A stretch of DNA of 64,000 nucleotides, taken from the NCBI GenBank assembly GCA_025559845.1, contig CP048469.1:1984001-2048000 (forward strand). Reading direction: 5' to 3'. Both the position numbers and the translations under genes were made by a program. The notes beneath the pieces were generated by a model. That model made no database searches, was not told the origin of the DNA, and saw only the letters and a program-made list of their open reading frames with translations. Each line of letters begins with the position of its first letter. The first letter of the stretch is position 1. This document shows, piece after piece, positions 25,175 through 35,645 of the stretch. The DNA is from Agrobacterium tumefaciens. Lineage in GTDB: Bacteria > Pseudomonadota > Alphaproteobacteria > Rhizobiales > Rhizobiaceae.

Positions 25175-25726
25175 CGTCAGACACGTCCTGCCCATACCGC
25201 GATTTCCAGCGGTGGTCAGGCATTGCCCCGCCAACGGCGGGGTATCCCGAGCATGTCTCCGCCTTCTGCAAAGGCATGTTCCCCTCCAGCGGTTCGTGTC
25301 GCCGGGAGGGATGAAGGTGTTTTCCTGCCCGGTTGCGTAAGCGCAGCCTGTTGATCAGCGATTTCTGCGTCCGATCCGAAGGGTCTCCTGGCGCCTCGCA
25401 TGCGAGGCGCCAGGAGACCCTTCGGGGACGACGGTGTTCGATTCCGGTGCCCGCCGGTGAAACAACGGGTTCCTTTTGTGCGCGGATGTGCGCCGAACGA
25501 TGCCGGCCCCAGCCACGAAACGGGTCGGGTGCGACCGCTGACACAGCGACAGGCTCATGACGACGGCCAGGTCCCTGCGACAGCCCACAGGTGGTTTCCT
25601 TGTCAGTCGCTGGAGGCATTCAGCCTCCAGCGCCCTGTTCCTCTCCTTCCTCGCTTTGCACCACCGCCGACACATCGGTCGCGCGGCCATGGGCCATTGC
25701 GCCCCAACCAGAACAGGAGATGCGAC
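25175..25726. other. Gap between topB and the dcm fragment, holding a long palindrome
   Basis: 552 bases without a supported gene. The notable content is the perfect 50-bp palindrome at 25376-25425, listed separately. The remaining sequence is high-GC and has no recognisable coding signal, although several open frames cross it. Confidence 0.45.
25376..25425. repeat. Perfect 50-bp palindrome
   Basis: Two exact 25-base arms with no spacer. The left arm begins CCGAAGGGTCTCC and ends CTCGCA; the right arm is its exact reverse complement. The match ends sharply at both sides. No T run follows, so it is not a normal terminator. It could form a cruciform or a hairpin in single-stranded transfer DNA. 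Confidence 0.85.
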
Positions 25727-26105
25727 ATGAACCATCCCAACCTTCAATACGGCAGCGTGTGCAGCGGCATCGAGGCCGTCAGCCTGGCCTGGAAACCGCT
25801 CGGCTGGCATCCGGCCTGGTTCTCGGAAATCGATCCATTCCCGAATGCCGTACTCGCCCATCATTACCCCGACGTCCCCAACCTCGGCGACATGACGGGG
25901 ATCGCCGATCAGATCCTCGCCGGCACCACTCCGGCACCCGACATTCTGGTCGGGGGCACGCCTTGCCAGGCGTTCAGCGTGGCCGGCGCGCGCGGCGGTC
26001 TGTCCGACCCGCGTGGTGCCCTGACCCTCAAATACACGGAGCTTGCAAATGCCATCGACCAAACCCGTCAGGAACAGCATCAACAGCCCTCGGTCATCGT
26101 CTGGG
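25727..26105 (+). pseudogene. DNA cytosine methyltransferase, N-terminal fragment cut by IS21 element
   Basis: About 126 residues of a Dcm-type C5-cytosine methyltransferase. The S-adenosylmethionine motif is YGSVCSGIEAVSLAWKPLG (residues about 7-25). The catalytic Pro-Cys is in GGTPCQAFSVAGARGGLSD (about 78-96), with LKYTELANAI after it. Homology ends at SVIVW, where the IS21-family end begins. The other half of the gene is not found beyond the element, so DNA was lost there as well. The enzyme cannot be functional. Confidence 0.85.
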
Positions 26106-26279
26106 ATGCCGCGCGACGATCAACGTGGAATTCGAGCGACAATCAGGATGGGACTTTGCGGGTGGTGGGCGTAACGGAGTGAGGGCGTAGCCCGATCGAA
26201 GTTATGCCCACCACCCGTGGCGCAAATTTCAGGCATGCCTTGCGCCTGTGATCGCGGTCAATCTGGCGATTTTCCATAA

Positions 26280-28648
<2,369 letters not shown>

Positions 28649-29020
28649 CCGCTTGCCAGCGTCAATCACGCTGCTAAAGTCCCACTGTCCGCGACACAAC
28701 AGTCCCATCTAGATTGTCGCGCGAGTTCCTTCCAGATTGCCGCGCTATACAACGGGTTGTGACGGAGTTATCTATCGGAAAAATCTAATCTTTTGATTGA
28801 TCCAGCAAATTGTGATGTGCAATCCTTGCTGTGCGCCGCTCATCGGCGCCGGGTGTGAGAACCCGAATTGATACCAGCGGGTCGCGTTATGGCGATCCGT
28901 AGGGCAGACGCATGCGTCTGGTCGGTCTGGTATCAGCCGGTTTCTCACCCCTGCGGGTCGCCGCCATCTGTCGGATTCCATTCCGAATGGCGCGGGGATT
29001 AAAGCCATGGAGGGGACGGC
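28649..29020. other. Gap with IS21 right end and a structured inverted repeat
   Basis: Contains the IS21 right terminal repeats (to about 28757), then ~90 bases without features, then the nested inverted-repeat element at 28851-28950 listed separately. A GGAGGGG ribosome site precedes the small gene at 29021. Confidence 0.55.
28851..28950. promoter_or_regulatory. Nested inverted-repeat element, candidate structured RNA or transfer-origin hairpin
   Basis: The outer arms GGGTGTGAGAACC..GATACCAG (28851-28877) and CTGGTATC..GGTTTCTCACCC (28927-28950) pair imperfectly. Inside lies a perfect 16-base palindrome CAGACGCATGCGTCTG (28905-28920). GCGGGTCGC occurs within the left part (from about 28878) and again just right of the element (from about 28953). 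It lies about 70 bases upstream of a small ICE gene. This could be a long cis-acting RNA leader or a nick-region hairpin. I do not recognise a named RNA family. Confidence 0.55.
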
Positions 29021-29269
29021 ATGGATCACTCGGACAGCAACAAGAAAACCAGCATTCATGCGCAGCGTGCGTACTCGCTTATCTTGTCGGGCGTAGCCGA
29101 ATGCGACACTGCGCTGGACCAGCGTCTGTTGCTCGACTCTCTCATCTGCCAGTGCGCGGTGTTCACTCGTATTCTGGGCGGTGAGCGTGAATTTTATGAT
29201 TTGCTGGAGAAGCTGAAACGTATCGATCTCGATGTGGCTGGCGATTTGATGCCTGCAACGCAGCACTAA
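29021..29269 (+). CDS. Small conserved-looking ICE protein, unknown
   Basis: An 82-residue soluble, mostly helical protein: MDHSDSNKKTSIHAQRAYSL, CDTALDQRLLLDSLICQCAV, then a predicted helix with EREFYDLLEKLKRIDLDVAG. Good ribosome site GGAGGGG before the ATG. It sits between the structured inverted repeat and the VapBC-like pair. I do not recognise a domain. A small helical protein of this sort could be a regulator or transfer accessory factor, but nothing in the sequence decides that. Confidence 0.6.
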   Translation: MDHSDSNKKTSIHAQRAYSLILSGVAECDTALDQRLLLDSLICQCAVFTRILGGEREFYDLLEKLKRIDLDVAGDLMPATQH

Positions 29270-29325
29270 GGTTCGACTTCGTTGGAGCGGCGATACCTGG
29301 CAGGGCCTTGCATTTTTGCTCACTG

Positions 29326-29348
29326 GATATACAATGAAGATGTATATC
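29326..29348. promoter_or_regulatory. Operator palindrome upstream of the toxin-antitoxin genes
   Basis: Inverted repeat GATATACA (29326-29333) / TGTATATC (29341-29348) with a 7-base spacer, 17 bases before the antitoxin start and just upstream of the AAGGAGG ribosome site. This is the expected place for autoregulation by an AbrB-type antitoxin. Confidence 0.65.
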
Positions 29349-29365
29349 TATGAAGGAGGTTCAGC

Positions 29366-29599
29366 ATGCAGGTCGCAAAATGGGGCAACAGTCTCGCCGT
29401 TCGTCTCCCGGCCACGCTGGTGGAAGCGCTGGAACTGCGTGAAGGCGACGACATCGAAATCATTGTGGATGATCCGCGCACCTTCGCGGTTCGCAAGAAG
29501 CCCGGTGCGGATGCCTTGTTGGAGCGCCTGCGCGCTTTCCGCGGCAAGCTGCCGGCAGATTTCCGCTTCAGCCGTGACGAAGCCAACGCCCGTGGCTAA
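29366..29599 (+). CDS. AbrB/MazE-type antitoxin
   Basis: A 77-residue antitoxin with the swapped-hairpin AbrB fold at the N-terminus: MQVAKWGNSLAVRLPATLVE (residues 1-20) and LREGDDIEIIVDD (about 24-36). A C-terminal extension (LLERLRAFRGKLPADFRFSR) is the likely toxin-binding part. It would repress its own operon through the palindrome at 29326. The stop overlaps the toxin start. Confidence 0.9.
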   Translation: MQVAKWGNSLAVRLPATLVEALELREGDDIEIIVDDPRTFAVRKKPGADALLERLRAFRGKLPADFRFSRDEANARG

Positions 29600-30002
29600 G
29601 TTCAAGCACTTCCTCGACAGCAATGTGGTGCTTTACCTTCTGTCGAGCGATGCCGACAAGGCCGACAACGCGGAGGCGTTGCTGAAGGCTTCCCCGGTCA
29701 TCAGCGTGCAGGTGCTCAACGAAGTGACGAACGTGTGCTTGCGCAAGCTTCAGATGAGCTGGGACGAGATCGCCCAATTCCTGGAACTGGTGCGCAGCTT
29801 TTGCCGGGTCGTTCCGCTCACGGAGACGATTCACGATCAGGCTCGATGGGTAGCCGAACAGCATCGCCTGTCGTTCTACGACGCCTGCATCGTGGCGGCC
29901 GCAGCAGCAGCCAATTGCAGCACGCTCTACAGTGAGGACATGAACCACGGGCAGATACTGGAAGACAGTTTGACCATCAGAAATCCGTTCGTAGTGAAAT
30001 GA
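29592..30002 (+). CDS. PIN-domain toxin (VapC-like ribonuclease)
   Basis: A 136-residue PIN-domain protein starting at GTG (VAKFKHFLDSNVVLYLLSSD), overlapping the antitoxin stop. The acidic metal-binding residues are D9 or so in FLDSN, E in VLNEVTN (about 42), D in SFYDACIVAAA (about 98) and D in LYSEDMNHG (about 117), all conserved for VapC RNases. With the AbrB-type antitoxin it forms a stability module that would kill cells losing the ICE. This pairing is common on ICEs and plasmids. Confidence 0.9.
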   Translation: MAKFKHFLDSNVVLYLLSSDADKADNAEALLKASPVISVQVLNEVTNVCLRKLQMSWDEIAQFLELVRSFCRVVPLTETIHDQARWVAEQHRLSFYDACIVAAAAAANCSTLYSEDMNHGQILEDSLTIRNPFVVK

Positions 30003-30064
30003 TTGCAGCAGGTGAGCAGGAAGCAACTGGAGCAACCGTGTAACGTAGACAGCAGGTGATCAAC

Positions 30065-30442
30065 ATGAATACGACAACTCGCAGCAGTACCGCAGAACGT
30101 TTCGGGCACAAGCTCGGCCGTACCTGGCGTGCTTATCTGCACTACGAGCGTAGGGTCGTCGCGTGGCTGATTTCGGTTGGCGCGCCAAGTGCTGTCGCAA
30201 CCGCTCTGGTGTGGGTCGTCACGCTCGCCGTTCTGGGCATTCTCCTCTACGCCGCGTTCTGGCTGGCTTTGTTGCTCCTGTTCGCTGTCGCAGCCGCGTG
30301 GATGGCCGGACATGGTGACGCCACGGAGGAAAAGATGGGGGTATTTACCACCCAGGAAGATCTCCGAGAGACACCGGGGTACGATCCGGTGCCCTACAAC
30401 GATGCTGACCACCCAGACTTTCCCGATGAAAAGGACCTTTGA
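30065..30442 (+). CDS. DUF3742-family ICE membrane protein
   Basis: A 125-residue protein starting MNTTTRSSTAERFGHKLGRT. A double hydrophobic stretch (residues about 43-80, VWVVTLAVLGILLYAAFWLA then LLLLFAVAAAWMAG) forms one or two membrane helices. The acidic C-terminus ends with YDPVPYNDADHPDFPDEKDL. DUF3742 proteins lie beside traG in this ICE class. It converges with the TraG-type gene on the other strand. The role in transfer is unknown. Confidence 0.8.
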   Translation: MNTTTRSSTAERFGHKLGRTWRAYLHYERRVVAWLISVGAPSAVATALVWVVTLAVLGILLYAAFWLALLLLFAVAAAWMAGHGDATEEKMGVFTTQEDLRETPGYDPVPYNDADHPDFPDEKDL

Positions 30443-30450
30443 ACGCCAGG

Positions 30451-31968
30451 CTACTTGAGCTTGCTTGAGATGATGGCAGGTCCTTTCCCTCCAGCCGATG
30501 CCGCGTCTTTGGTGCTGTTCGAGAAGGCGGAGACTATTCCAGCCGCGCGCACGCCAACCCATGTCAACGCGGCGAGCCAGAACCCAGGCAGCACCAGGAA
30601 CATCGTTGCCATGACGAAGTTCAACAGCAGATCCCCGAACGCGTTGTTCAACCCCATCACCGGATCGAAATTGGTCATCGGGCGGTTGTAGCCCCATCCC
30701 CAGCCATAAAGGGCATCAAGGATGGTCGAGTCCACCCATCGAGCAAGCTGGAACCAGAAGTCGACAAAGAACAGCGCGAACTGCACCACGCTTACCGTGA
30801 CAAGGTTTTTCAGGTCGTAGGTGCCGATCACCAGCACGATCGGAATGCAGATCACCAGCGCCATCTTGAGTAGCGACAACGCCATGGGCAAAGCCTGGCG
30901 CATGACATCCATCGCAGGAAACAGCCCGATGGCGCCGACCGCCATTCCCACGTCTCCCGCAGCCCGCGTAACGACATTCGGCAAGGTCTTGTCGATCTGT
31001 CCGCCGTAATCGGTGTAGACCGCGCCCTGGTTCAGCTTCTGCTGACGCGGGGCGGCGATGGCGCGGATCACGGAATCGTCCAGTTCGGTCCTGGAGATGA
31101 AGCCAGCCCAGTTCGCCATGCGCGAAAGCAGGTTAGGATCGACCTGAGCTAGGAGGCGGGCACGCAGGCCGGTTGAGCCATCCGACCACCATTCCCGGCA
31201 GTTCGGGTATCCGGCCCCACTCGGCACCTCGGTCAATCCCGCGTCGCGACTGTCATCGTAGGGCCAGGACTCGCGCGGTGTGCTGGAGTGGTAGGTGTCG
31301 TAGTATCCCGGCGTGTCGACAAAGTAGTTGGAGCCGATCCAACTGACGTCCGCCATCTGCTCCTCACTGAGGTCCGGCCGGTTCATGAACAGCTTGGCCC
31401 GCGCCGGGCCGTAGCAGTTGAGCGCGAAATCCGTCACCTCCTGAGCCAGCAGGGGATCGTCGATACGGGTGTTGTCAATGTCCATCCTCATCTGCCGCAG
31501 GTCGGTTCCGCACGGGATCGCCGCGACGGCGGCGCTGGTGACCGCTTTGGAAATCGAGTGCATGAAGAACCACCAGACCGGCACCTTGGCGGACTGGTTG
31601 TTGAGCGTGGTGAATGACTGGCCCCAGCCGGTATCGCTGGGCGCGGGAACGTTCACCTGGCACTGGCTGGAGCGGGACTGGTCGAAGCTGATGGTGTTGA
31701 GATCCACGTCGATGAACGGAATGCCGGCAAACATGATCACGACGATGGCGACGAACACCCTGTTCTCGATCCGCATCGAGGAGAGCACGCCCTTGTTGCC
31801 TTCGTCGGCCCCTTCCGCGCGCGCTTTCAGCCATTCCTGAATCACGATGGCGAGAAACGGAAGCGCGAACAGGCCGCTGGCGACGAGAACCGACCAGATG
31901 CCGTTGTGGACGATCCACCCGACGAGGGTCAGGTAATACTCCAGGTAGTCGGACGTGTAGAGCGTCAT
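30451..31968 (-). CDS. TraG N-terminal-domain conjugation protein
   Basis: A 505-residue inner-membrane protein like the N-terminal domain of F-plasmid TraG, which acts in mating-pair assembly and stabilisation. It has an N-terminal membrane segment cluster (residues about 13-45 and 72-92), a large periplasmic domain rich in Trp/Tyr/Cys (about 95-320), and C-terminal membrane helices (FPAMDVMRQALPMALSLLKM onwards and LLNFVMATMFLVLPGFWLAA). It is the last gene of the 35.1-30.4 kb minus-strand transfer block. Confidence 0.88.
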   Translation of the reverse strand: MTLYTSDYLEYYLTLVGWIVHNGIWSVLVASGLFALPFLAIVIQEWLKARAEGADEGNKGVLSSMRIENRVFVAIVVIMFAGIPFIDVDLNTISFDQSRSSQCQVNVPAPSDTGWGQSFTTLNNQSAKVPVWWFFMHSISKAVTSAAVAAIPCGTDLRQMRMDIDNTRIDDPLLAQEVTDFALNCYGPARAKLFMNRPDLSEEQMADVSWIGSNYFVDTPGYYDTYHSSTPRESWPYDDSRDAGLTEVPSGAGYPNCREWWSDGSTGLRARLLAQVDPNLLSRMANWAGFISRTELDDSVIRAIAAPRQQKLNQGAVYTDYGGQIDKTLPNVVTRAAGDVGMAVGAIGLFPAMDVMRQALPMALSLLKMALVICIPIVLVIGTYDLKNLVTVSVVQFALFFVDFWFQLARWVDSTILDALYGWGWGYNRPMTNFDPVMGLNNAFGDLLLNFVMATMFLVLPGFWLAALTWVGVRAAGIVSAFSNSTKDAASAGGKGPAIISSKLK

Positions 31969-31983
31969 CGTGTCCTCCGCGCC

Positions 31984-32334
31984 TCAAGTGGATTGCAGCA
32001 GCAAGCTGCCTTCAAGGACGGCCAGAGCCGCCACACCGGCGATTTCGACACGGATGAGGCGTTCATGCGATTCCGTGTCGGGTTCGCGAGCCAGAACTCG
32101 TTTGCGCATCCATCGCCATCCGCAGGCGATGCCCGCGTAGAGCAGCAGGCGCCAGGCCAGGAAATAGCCGGTATGGTCGTCCATCCAGCGCTCCCAGCTC
32201 TCGATGCTGCCCAGCACACGGATGCCGATCACGTTGATGGTGATCGCCACAACGAGCAGCAGGACCGTCCAGAGCAGTGCGTAACCGACACGGCGATTGA
32301 ACAGCCACCGCATGCGAAGCCAGGCCGGGATCAT
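31984..32334 (-). CDS. Small membrane protein of the ICE transfer block
   Basis: A 116-residue protein with a basic start MIPAWLRMRWLFNRRVGYAL and a hydrophobic helix (LLWTVLLLVVAITINVIGIR). One or two weaker helices follow (FLAWRLLLYAGIACGWRWM and VEIAGVAALAVLEGSLLL). Its start overlaps the PFL_4711 stop and the TraG-type gene follows after 15 bases. It is conserved in position in this ICE class, and no biochemical role is known to me. Confidence 0.75.
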   Translation of the reverse strand: MIPAWLRMRWLFNRRVGYALLWTVLLLVVAITINVIGIRVLGSIESWERWMDDHTGYFLAWRLLLYAGIACGWRWMRKRVLAREPDTESHERLIRVEIAGVAALAVLEGSLLLQST

Positions 32335-33737
32335 GGATTGCTTCCTCCCGATTGCGAACGCTGCAATTCGTCGAGGCGATTGGGGATGGGATCGCCCTGG
32401 TAGACGCCGCGCGAACCTGCGGCCCGGGTGCTGTGGCGCTGGATGATCTGCATCGGGGAGTTGTTGGCCAGCTCACGGCGCAGTTCGAGCTCGGTCTTGA
32501 GGTTGTTGATCTCACGGTCGAGAATGTCGTTCTCCTGCGTGACCGCCTCCTGGGCCATTTCGTTCGCTGCCACATTCGGCTCCATCCGTCCGGTCAGCAG
32601 CGTGCGCTGAAGCAGCAAGGCTTTTTCCAGCACGCTGGCGAGAGCCACCTCGGAAGCGAGGCGCCTTGCGAGGATGTCCTGATCTGGCTCATCCCGCAGC
32701 GCTTCGATCACGCCGCGGGTGATCGGCAGGGACGTGCTGCTGGCTTTCTGCAGATTGTCGAAGCTCATCGATTGGCTGCCCGAGATCAGTTCCTGCAGGC
32801 TTTCCAGCTTGGTCTCGTACTCTTCCTGGATGAGCGGGGTCAGCCCGACGCCGGGCGTGGTCTGCGTCTTGGTGCAGCTTTCGCAGGTGCGCTGCTCCTG
32901 CTCGCCCAGGACACGAGTGGCCCAGGTGACAGCGGCCTGCGGAGAACTCCAGGTCTGGCACGTCAGTCGGTCGCCGCAACTGCCGGAATCGATGGACGAG
33001 GTGTCATCGACGCTACGGCCGTTGACGAGGTTGTAGCCGGCCCGCGTCACGTCAGCGACCACGCGGATGGGCGCCTGGCCCGAACCGCCGGCATTGTCGC
33101 CTCCGACCCATGGCACGCCCTCATTGCCCTTGCTGCTCTCCGCCTCCTCGATCGCGGAAACCGCATCGGTGCTGGCAACCGCCTTCTTGAGCGCCATGCC
33201 TTCCGCGAGCTGGTCCCAGCCGAGCTGGCCACCGGCCATGTCGGCCATCCTGTTCGCGATCGCCCGGCAGGTGAGTTTCGAGCGGTCGAAATCGAGCCTT
33301 GCTTGCAGGACACCGTTGGTGAGCAGGTTATAGAGACCGGGATCGGCGCGCTGGATGATCAGCGCAGGCAGAGAAGCCACCGCGCTGGTGGCGTTCTGGA
33401 TCACGTTCGACATGATGGTCTGGAACCCGTTAGTGATGCCGTTCAACTGGTTCTGCAGCGTGGTGGTGAGGCTCATGTCGCCACAAATGAGGTTACTGTT
33501 CCAGCCAACGCCAACACCGATCGAGCGCATGTTGGCCGCGCCCGTCATCGATACGGCCCGGCCGCCGCCGATGCTGTACAGCACATCGTCTCCAATCACG
33601 CTGCCACGATGTTGCAGGCCGTATTCGTTGACGCTCGTCTGGGCGACGGCGCCAGAGCATGCCGCCGTCAGGGCGCAAACGAGCAGGCTCCGGCGTAGAT
33701 GTTTGTGGATGGCAGGAGTAGGAGAACGTGAAGTCAT
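32331..33737 (-). CDS. ICE protein, PFL_4711 family (TraH-like position)
   Basis: A 468-residue exported protein. I chose MTSRSPTPAIHKHLRRSLLV as start because the signal peptide (LLVCALTAACSGAVAQ) follows directly. The mature protein has IGGGRAVSMTGAANMRSIGV, a CGD...C pair, and a CESCTKTQTTPGVG segment with two cysteines. The last ~100 residues form a coiled-coil-rich helical region (NDILDREINNLKTELELRRE). This layout fits the PFL_4711 family (TIGR03755) of PFGI-1-type ICEs, a periplasmic assembly factor. It is placed directly after the TraU-like gene. Confidence 0.85.
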   Translation of the reverse strand: MTSRSPTPAIHKHLRRSLLVCALTAACSGAVAQTSVNEYGLQHRGSVIGDDVLYSIGGGRAVSMTGAANMRSIGVGVGWNSNLICGDMSLTTTLQNQLNGITNGFQTIMSNVIQNATSAVASLPALIIQRADPGLYNLLTNGVLQARLDFDRSKLTCRAIANRMADMAGGQLGWDQLAEGMALKKAVASTDAVSAIEEAESSKGNEGVPWVGGDNAGGSGQAPIRVVADVTRAGYNLVNGRSVDDTSSIDSGSCGDRLTCQTWSSPQAAVTWATRVLGEQEQRTCESCTKTQTTPGVGLTPLIQEEYETKLESLQELISGSQSMSFDNLQKASSTSLPITRGVIEALRDEPDQDILARRLASEVALASVLEKALLLQRTLLTGRMEPNVAANEMAQEAVTQENDILDREINNLKTELELRRELANNSPMQIIQRHSTRAAGSRGVYQGDPIPNRLDELQRSQSGGSNP

Positions 33738-33738
33738 C

Positions 33739-34683
33739 TCAGGAGCCTCCACCGAAGTCGACGCTGCCAAGGAATGTCTGACCCCGGCGCTGGCAGCAGC
33801 TGTAGGGCCGCCAGAGCGCCCAGGCATAGTCACCCTGCTGGGCCTGGACGCGCTGGTTCGAATGCGGGAAGACGGCGCACGAACTGGACATCGTGGGCGT
33901 CAGTTCCTGCCACTTGCCCGTGGAGGCGTCGCCTTCGACAAGCTCGCCTGCGGGCCAGTAGCCGTCGCGAGCGGTGGCAAGCAGGGGCTGGTAGACGTGG
34001 ATCTGGCCACGGCGGGTGACGATATCGCCGGCGCGCTGCGCGACTACGGCTCCGCTCTTGTAATCGTCGGTCTGGTGCAGGAAACCGCCCCGTGGATAGA
34101 CGGCACCCCACAGGTTCAGTGAGGTCCTCGCTCCGATCTCGCGCATGCCGGGGATCAGCGCTTCCGGATAGACGGCCTCCGGCACGTTGTAGCGCCAGGC
34201 CACCGTGTCGAGCGTGCTCAGCAGGTATGGCATGAAAGCCGTGCCGGCACCTTCGCAGGAATAGCCCGAAGTGCTGGCGAGCTGACCCAGGACCGCGCCG
34301 CCGGGGTGGCCGATCACGTCAGCGTTCTTGAACTTCGACAGGTTGTTTTCGTGATCCTGGTTCGTCGTGCCATCGCCGCCGGCCTGCGCCGTGGTGTTCG
34401 GCATGCTCATGGCCCGCACTTCGATCCACGGGTTCTCACCCGTATTGGCGTAGCTGGACACCACGGCATCCGGCACGTAGTGGCGCACTTTGACCGATGT
34501 CCGTACCGAGCAGCCGAAGGTGCTGCAAAAGAGCCAGTAGCAGATCCCGACGACTCTGTATTCAAGGCAATCGGGGGATAGAGCCGAAGCCGTGATCGTT
34601 GCCGTGTTGAGCGCGAAAGCCGACGACGCGGTTCCAAGCATGAGGGCCGCGATTGCGGCGCGAAGGCGGTGGGCGCGCTTCAT
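33739..34683 (-). CDS. ICE protein, PFL_4710 family (TraU-like)
   Basis: A 314-residue secreted protein with signal peptide LRAAIAALMLGTASSAFALN. It is rich in cysteines (CLEYRVVGICYWLFCSTFGC, residues about 39-58, and YSCCQRRG near the end), typical of TraU proteins whose folding needs disulfide isomerases. Family TIGR03756. TraU acts in the periplasm in mating-pair formation. The DsbA-like thioredoxin gene elsewhere in the transfer region fits this cysteine load. Confidence 0.88.
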   Translation of the reverse strand: MKRAHRLRAAIAALMLGTASSAFALNTATITASALSPDCLEYRVVGICYWLFCSTFGCSVRTSVKVRHYVPDAVVSSYANTGENPWIEVRAMSMPNTTAQAGGDGTTNQDHENNLSKFKNADVIGHPGGAVLGQLASTSGYSCEGAGTAFMPYLLSTLDTVAWRYNVPEAVYPEALIPGMREIGARTSLNLWGAVYPRGGFLHQTDDYKSGAVVAQRAGDIVTRRGQIHVYQPLLATARDGYWPAGELVEGDASTGKWQELTPTMSSSCAVFPHSNQRVQAQQGDYAWALWRPYSCCQRRGQTFLGSVDFGGGS

Positions 34684-35129
34684 GGCTGCGCCCTCCGGTA
34701 CGCTTCGATGCGGGCAACCGCCTGGGCCACATCCGGCTCGCCGTAGATGACGTAGCGCCGGTCGACCACGATAGCGGGAACGGTGGAAATGCTGAGGCTC
34801 CAGGCGTCGGCCACGCCCTGCCAGGCAGAAGCAAGGTCACGTTGAAGCTGGACGCCGCCCTGCTGCAGGCGTTCCTGGACGATGGCTTGGGCCCGATGCG
34901 GATCTGCGGGCAGACCAGCCGCAAGGCTGGACTCGATTTCCTGCGCCGCGTCGAGGCGGACGACAGTGGCACTGTCCGCCGATTTCAGCTCGACGGACCG
35001 GTCAGTGAAGACCGTCACCTCGGCGGCGCTGGCCGCCTGGCTGGCCAGGGCTAGTGCAACGCACAAGGCGCTGGCTACCGCCGATGGAAAGCGTATCTGC
35101 CCGTATTGGGTGCGAAACGGGTTGAGCAT
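34680..35129 (-). CDS. ICE protein, PFL_4709 family (TrbC/TraW-like)
   Basis: A 149-residue exported protein. The N-terminal signal (VASALCVALALASQAASAAE) is followed by a thioredoxin-like fold: EVTVFTDRSVELKS at the start and a VPAIVVDRRYVIYGEPDVAQ cis-Pro-type loop near the end. The CxxC motif is missing, as in TrbC domains. Family TIGR03757. It is the first gene of the minus-strand block ending with the TraG-type gene and overlaps the TraU-like start. The heme cargo begins upstream of it. Confidence 0.85.
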   Translation of the reverse strand: MLNPFRTQYGQIRFPSAVASALCVALALASQAASAAEVTVFTDRSVELKSADSATVVRLDAAQEIESSLAAGLPADPHRAQAIVQERLQQGGVQLQRDLASAWQGVADAWSLSISTVPAIVVDRRYVIYGEPDVAQAVARIEAYRRAQP

Positions 35130-35645
35130 GTCCGGACTCCTGAAGCATGTTGCCGTTGTGGAGTCTCGGAGTTCATCCTGAACGCGCGCTCAGGTCAGTC
35201 AACAATCGGAATCCGGGAGTGCCCGTATTTCGCATGCAGGCGGCATCGCTGCGGAAGGCTGAGTGATATTTGTCCGGTGACCGCGATCTTCGGCGAATGG
35301 CTGGCTGGGGCCCGTCCAGATTTTCATGCATCGACACAGGCTGAAAGGGGCATTCCGATCGCCCGAGCATCATTCCGATCATTCTGATTTGCTCAGATAT
35401 CGGCTAAAATCAAATGATAATGAAAATCATTACTATTGCAGTCAAGTTTTCTGTATTCTATTCTGACATTTGTTGACGGCAGCCTCACGGTGACAGTGTG
35501 CTGGCATCTTTCAGAGTGTTGTTTGAATGGCATATGCGTTTCTGATGGGATACGGGCTGATTTCATTTTCGTTTGGCGTCACACACGTCCAGTTTCAATA
35601 TAAAGAACTGAGGCAACAAACAGTGAACATTACGAGGTCTCGCTG
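35130..35645. promoter_or_regulatory. Intergenic boundary between transfer block and heme module
   Basis: 516 bases without a gene between the divergent PFL_4709 and fecI genes. The right half is distinctly AT-rich. Besides the Fur box listed below, a promoter-like pair TTGCAG (35436-35441) and TATTCT (35459-35464), 17 bases apart, lies just after it. That leaves a leader of ~180 bases before fecI. Confidence 0.55.
35416..35434. promoter_or_regulatory. Fur box upstream of fecI
   Basis: GATAATGAAAATCATTACT matches the 19-base Fur consensus GATAATGATAATCATTATC at all but three positions. It touches the candidate -35 element, so iron-loaded Fur would block the promoter of the heme module. Confidence 0.85.

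Noticed and set aside
32352..33698. Plus-strand 448-codon frame antisense to the PFL_4711-family gene
   Set aside because: High-GC antisense frame without ribosome site; the minus-strand gene has a signal peptide and family motifs.
35416..35434. Reading the Fur box as part of a divergent promoter for the transfer operon
   Set aside because: It lies ~290 bases from the PFL_4709 start but close to a plus-strand promoter-like pair before fecI, so control of the heme module is the simpler reading.
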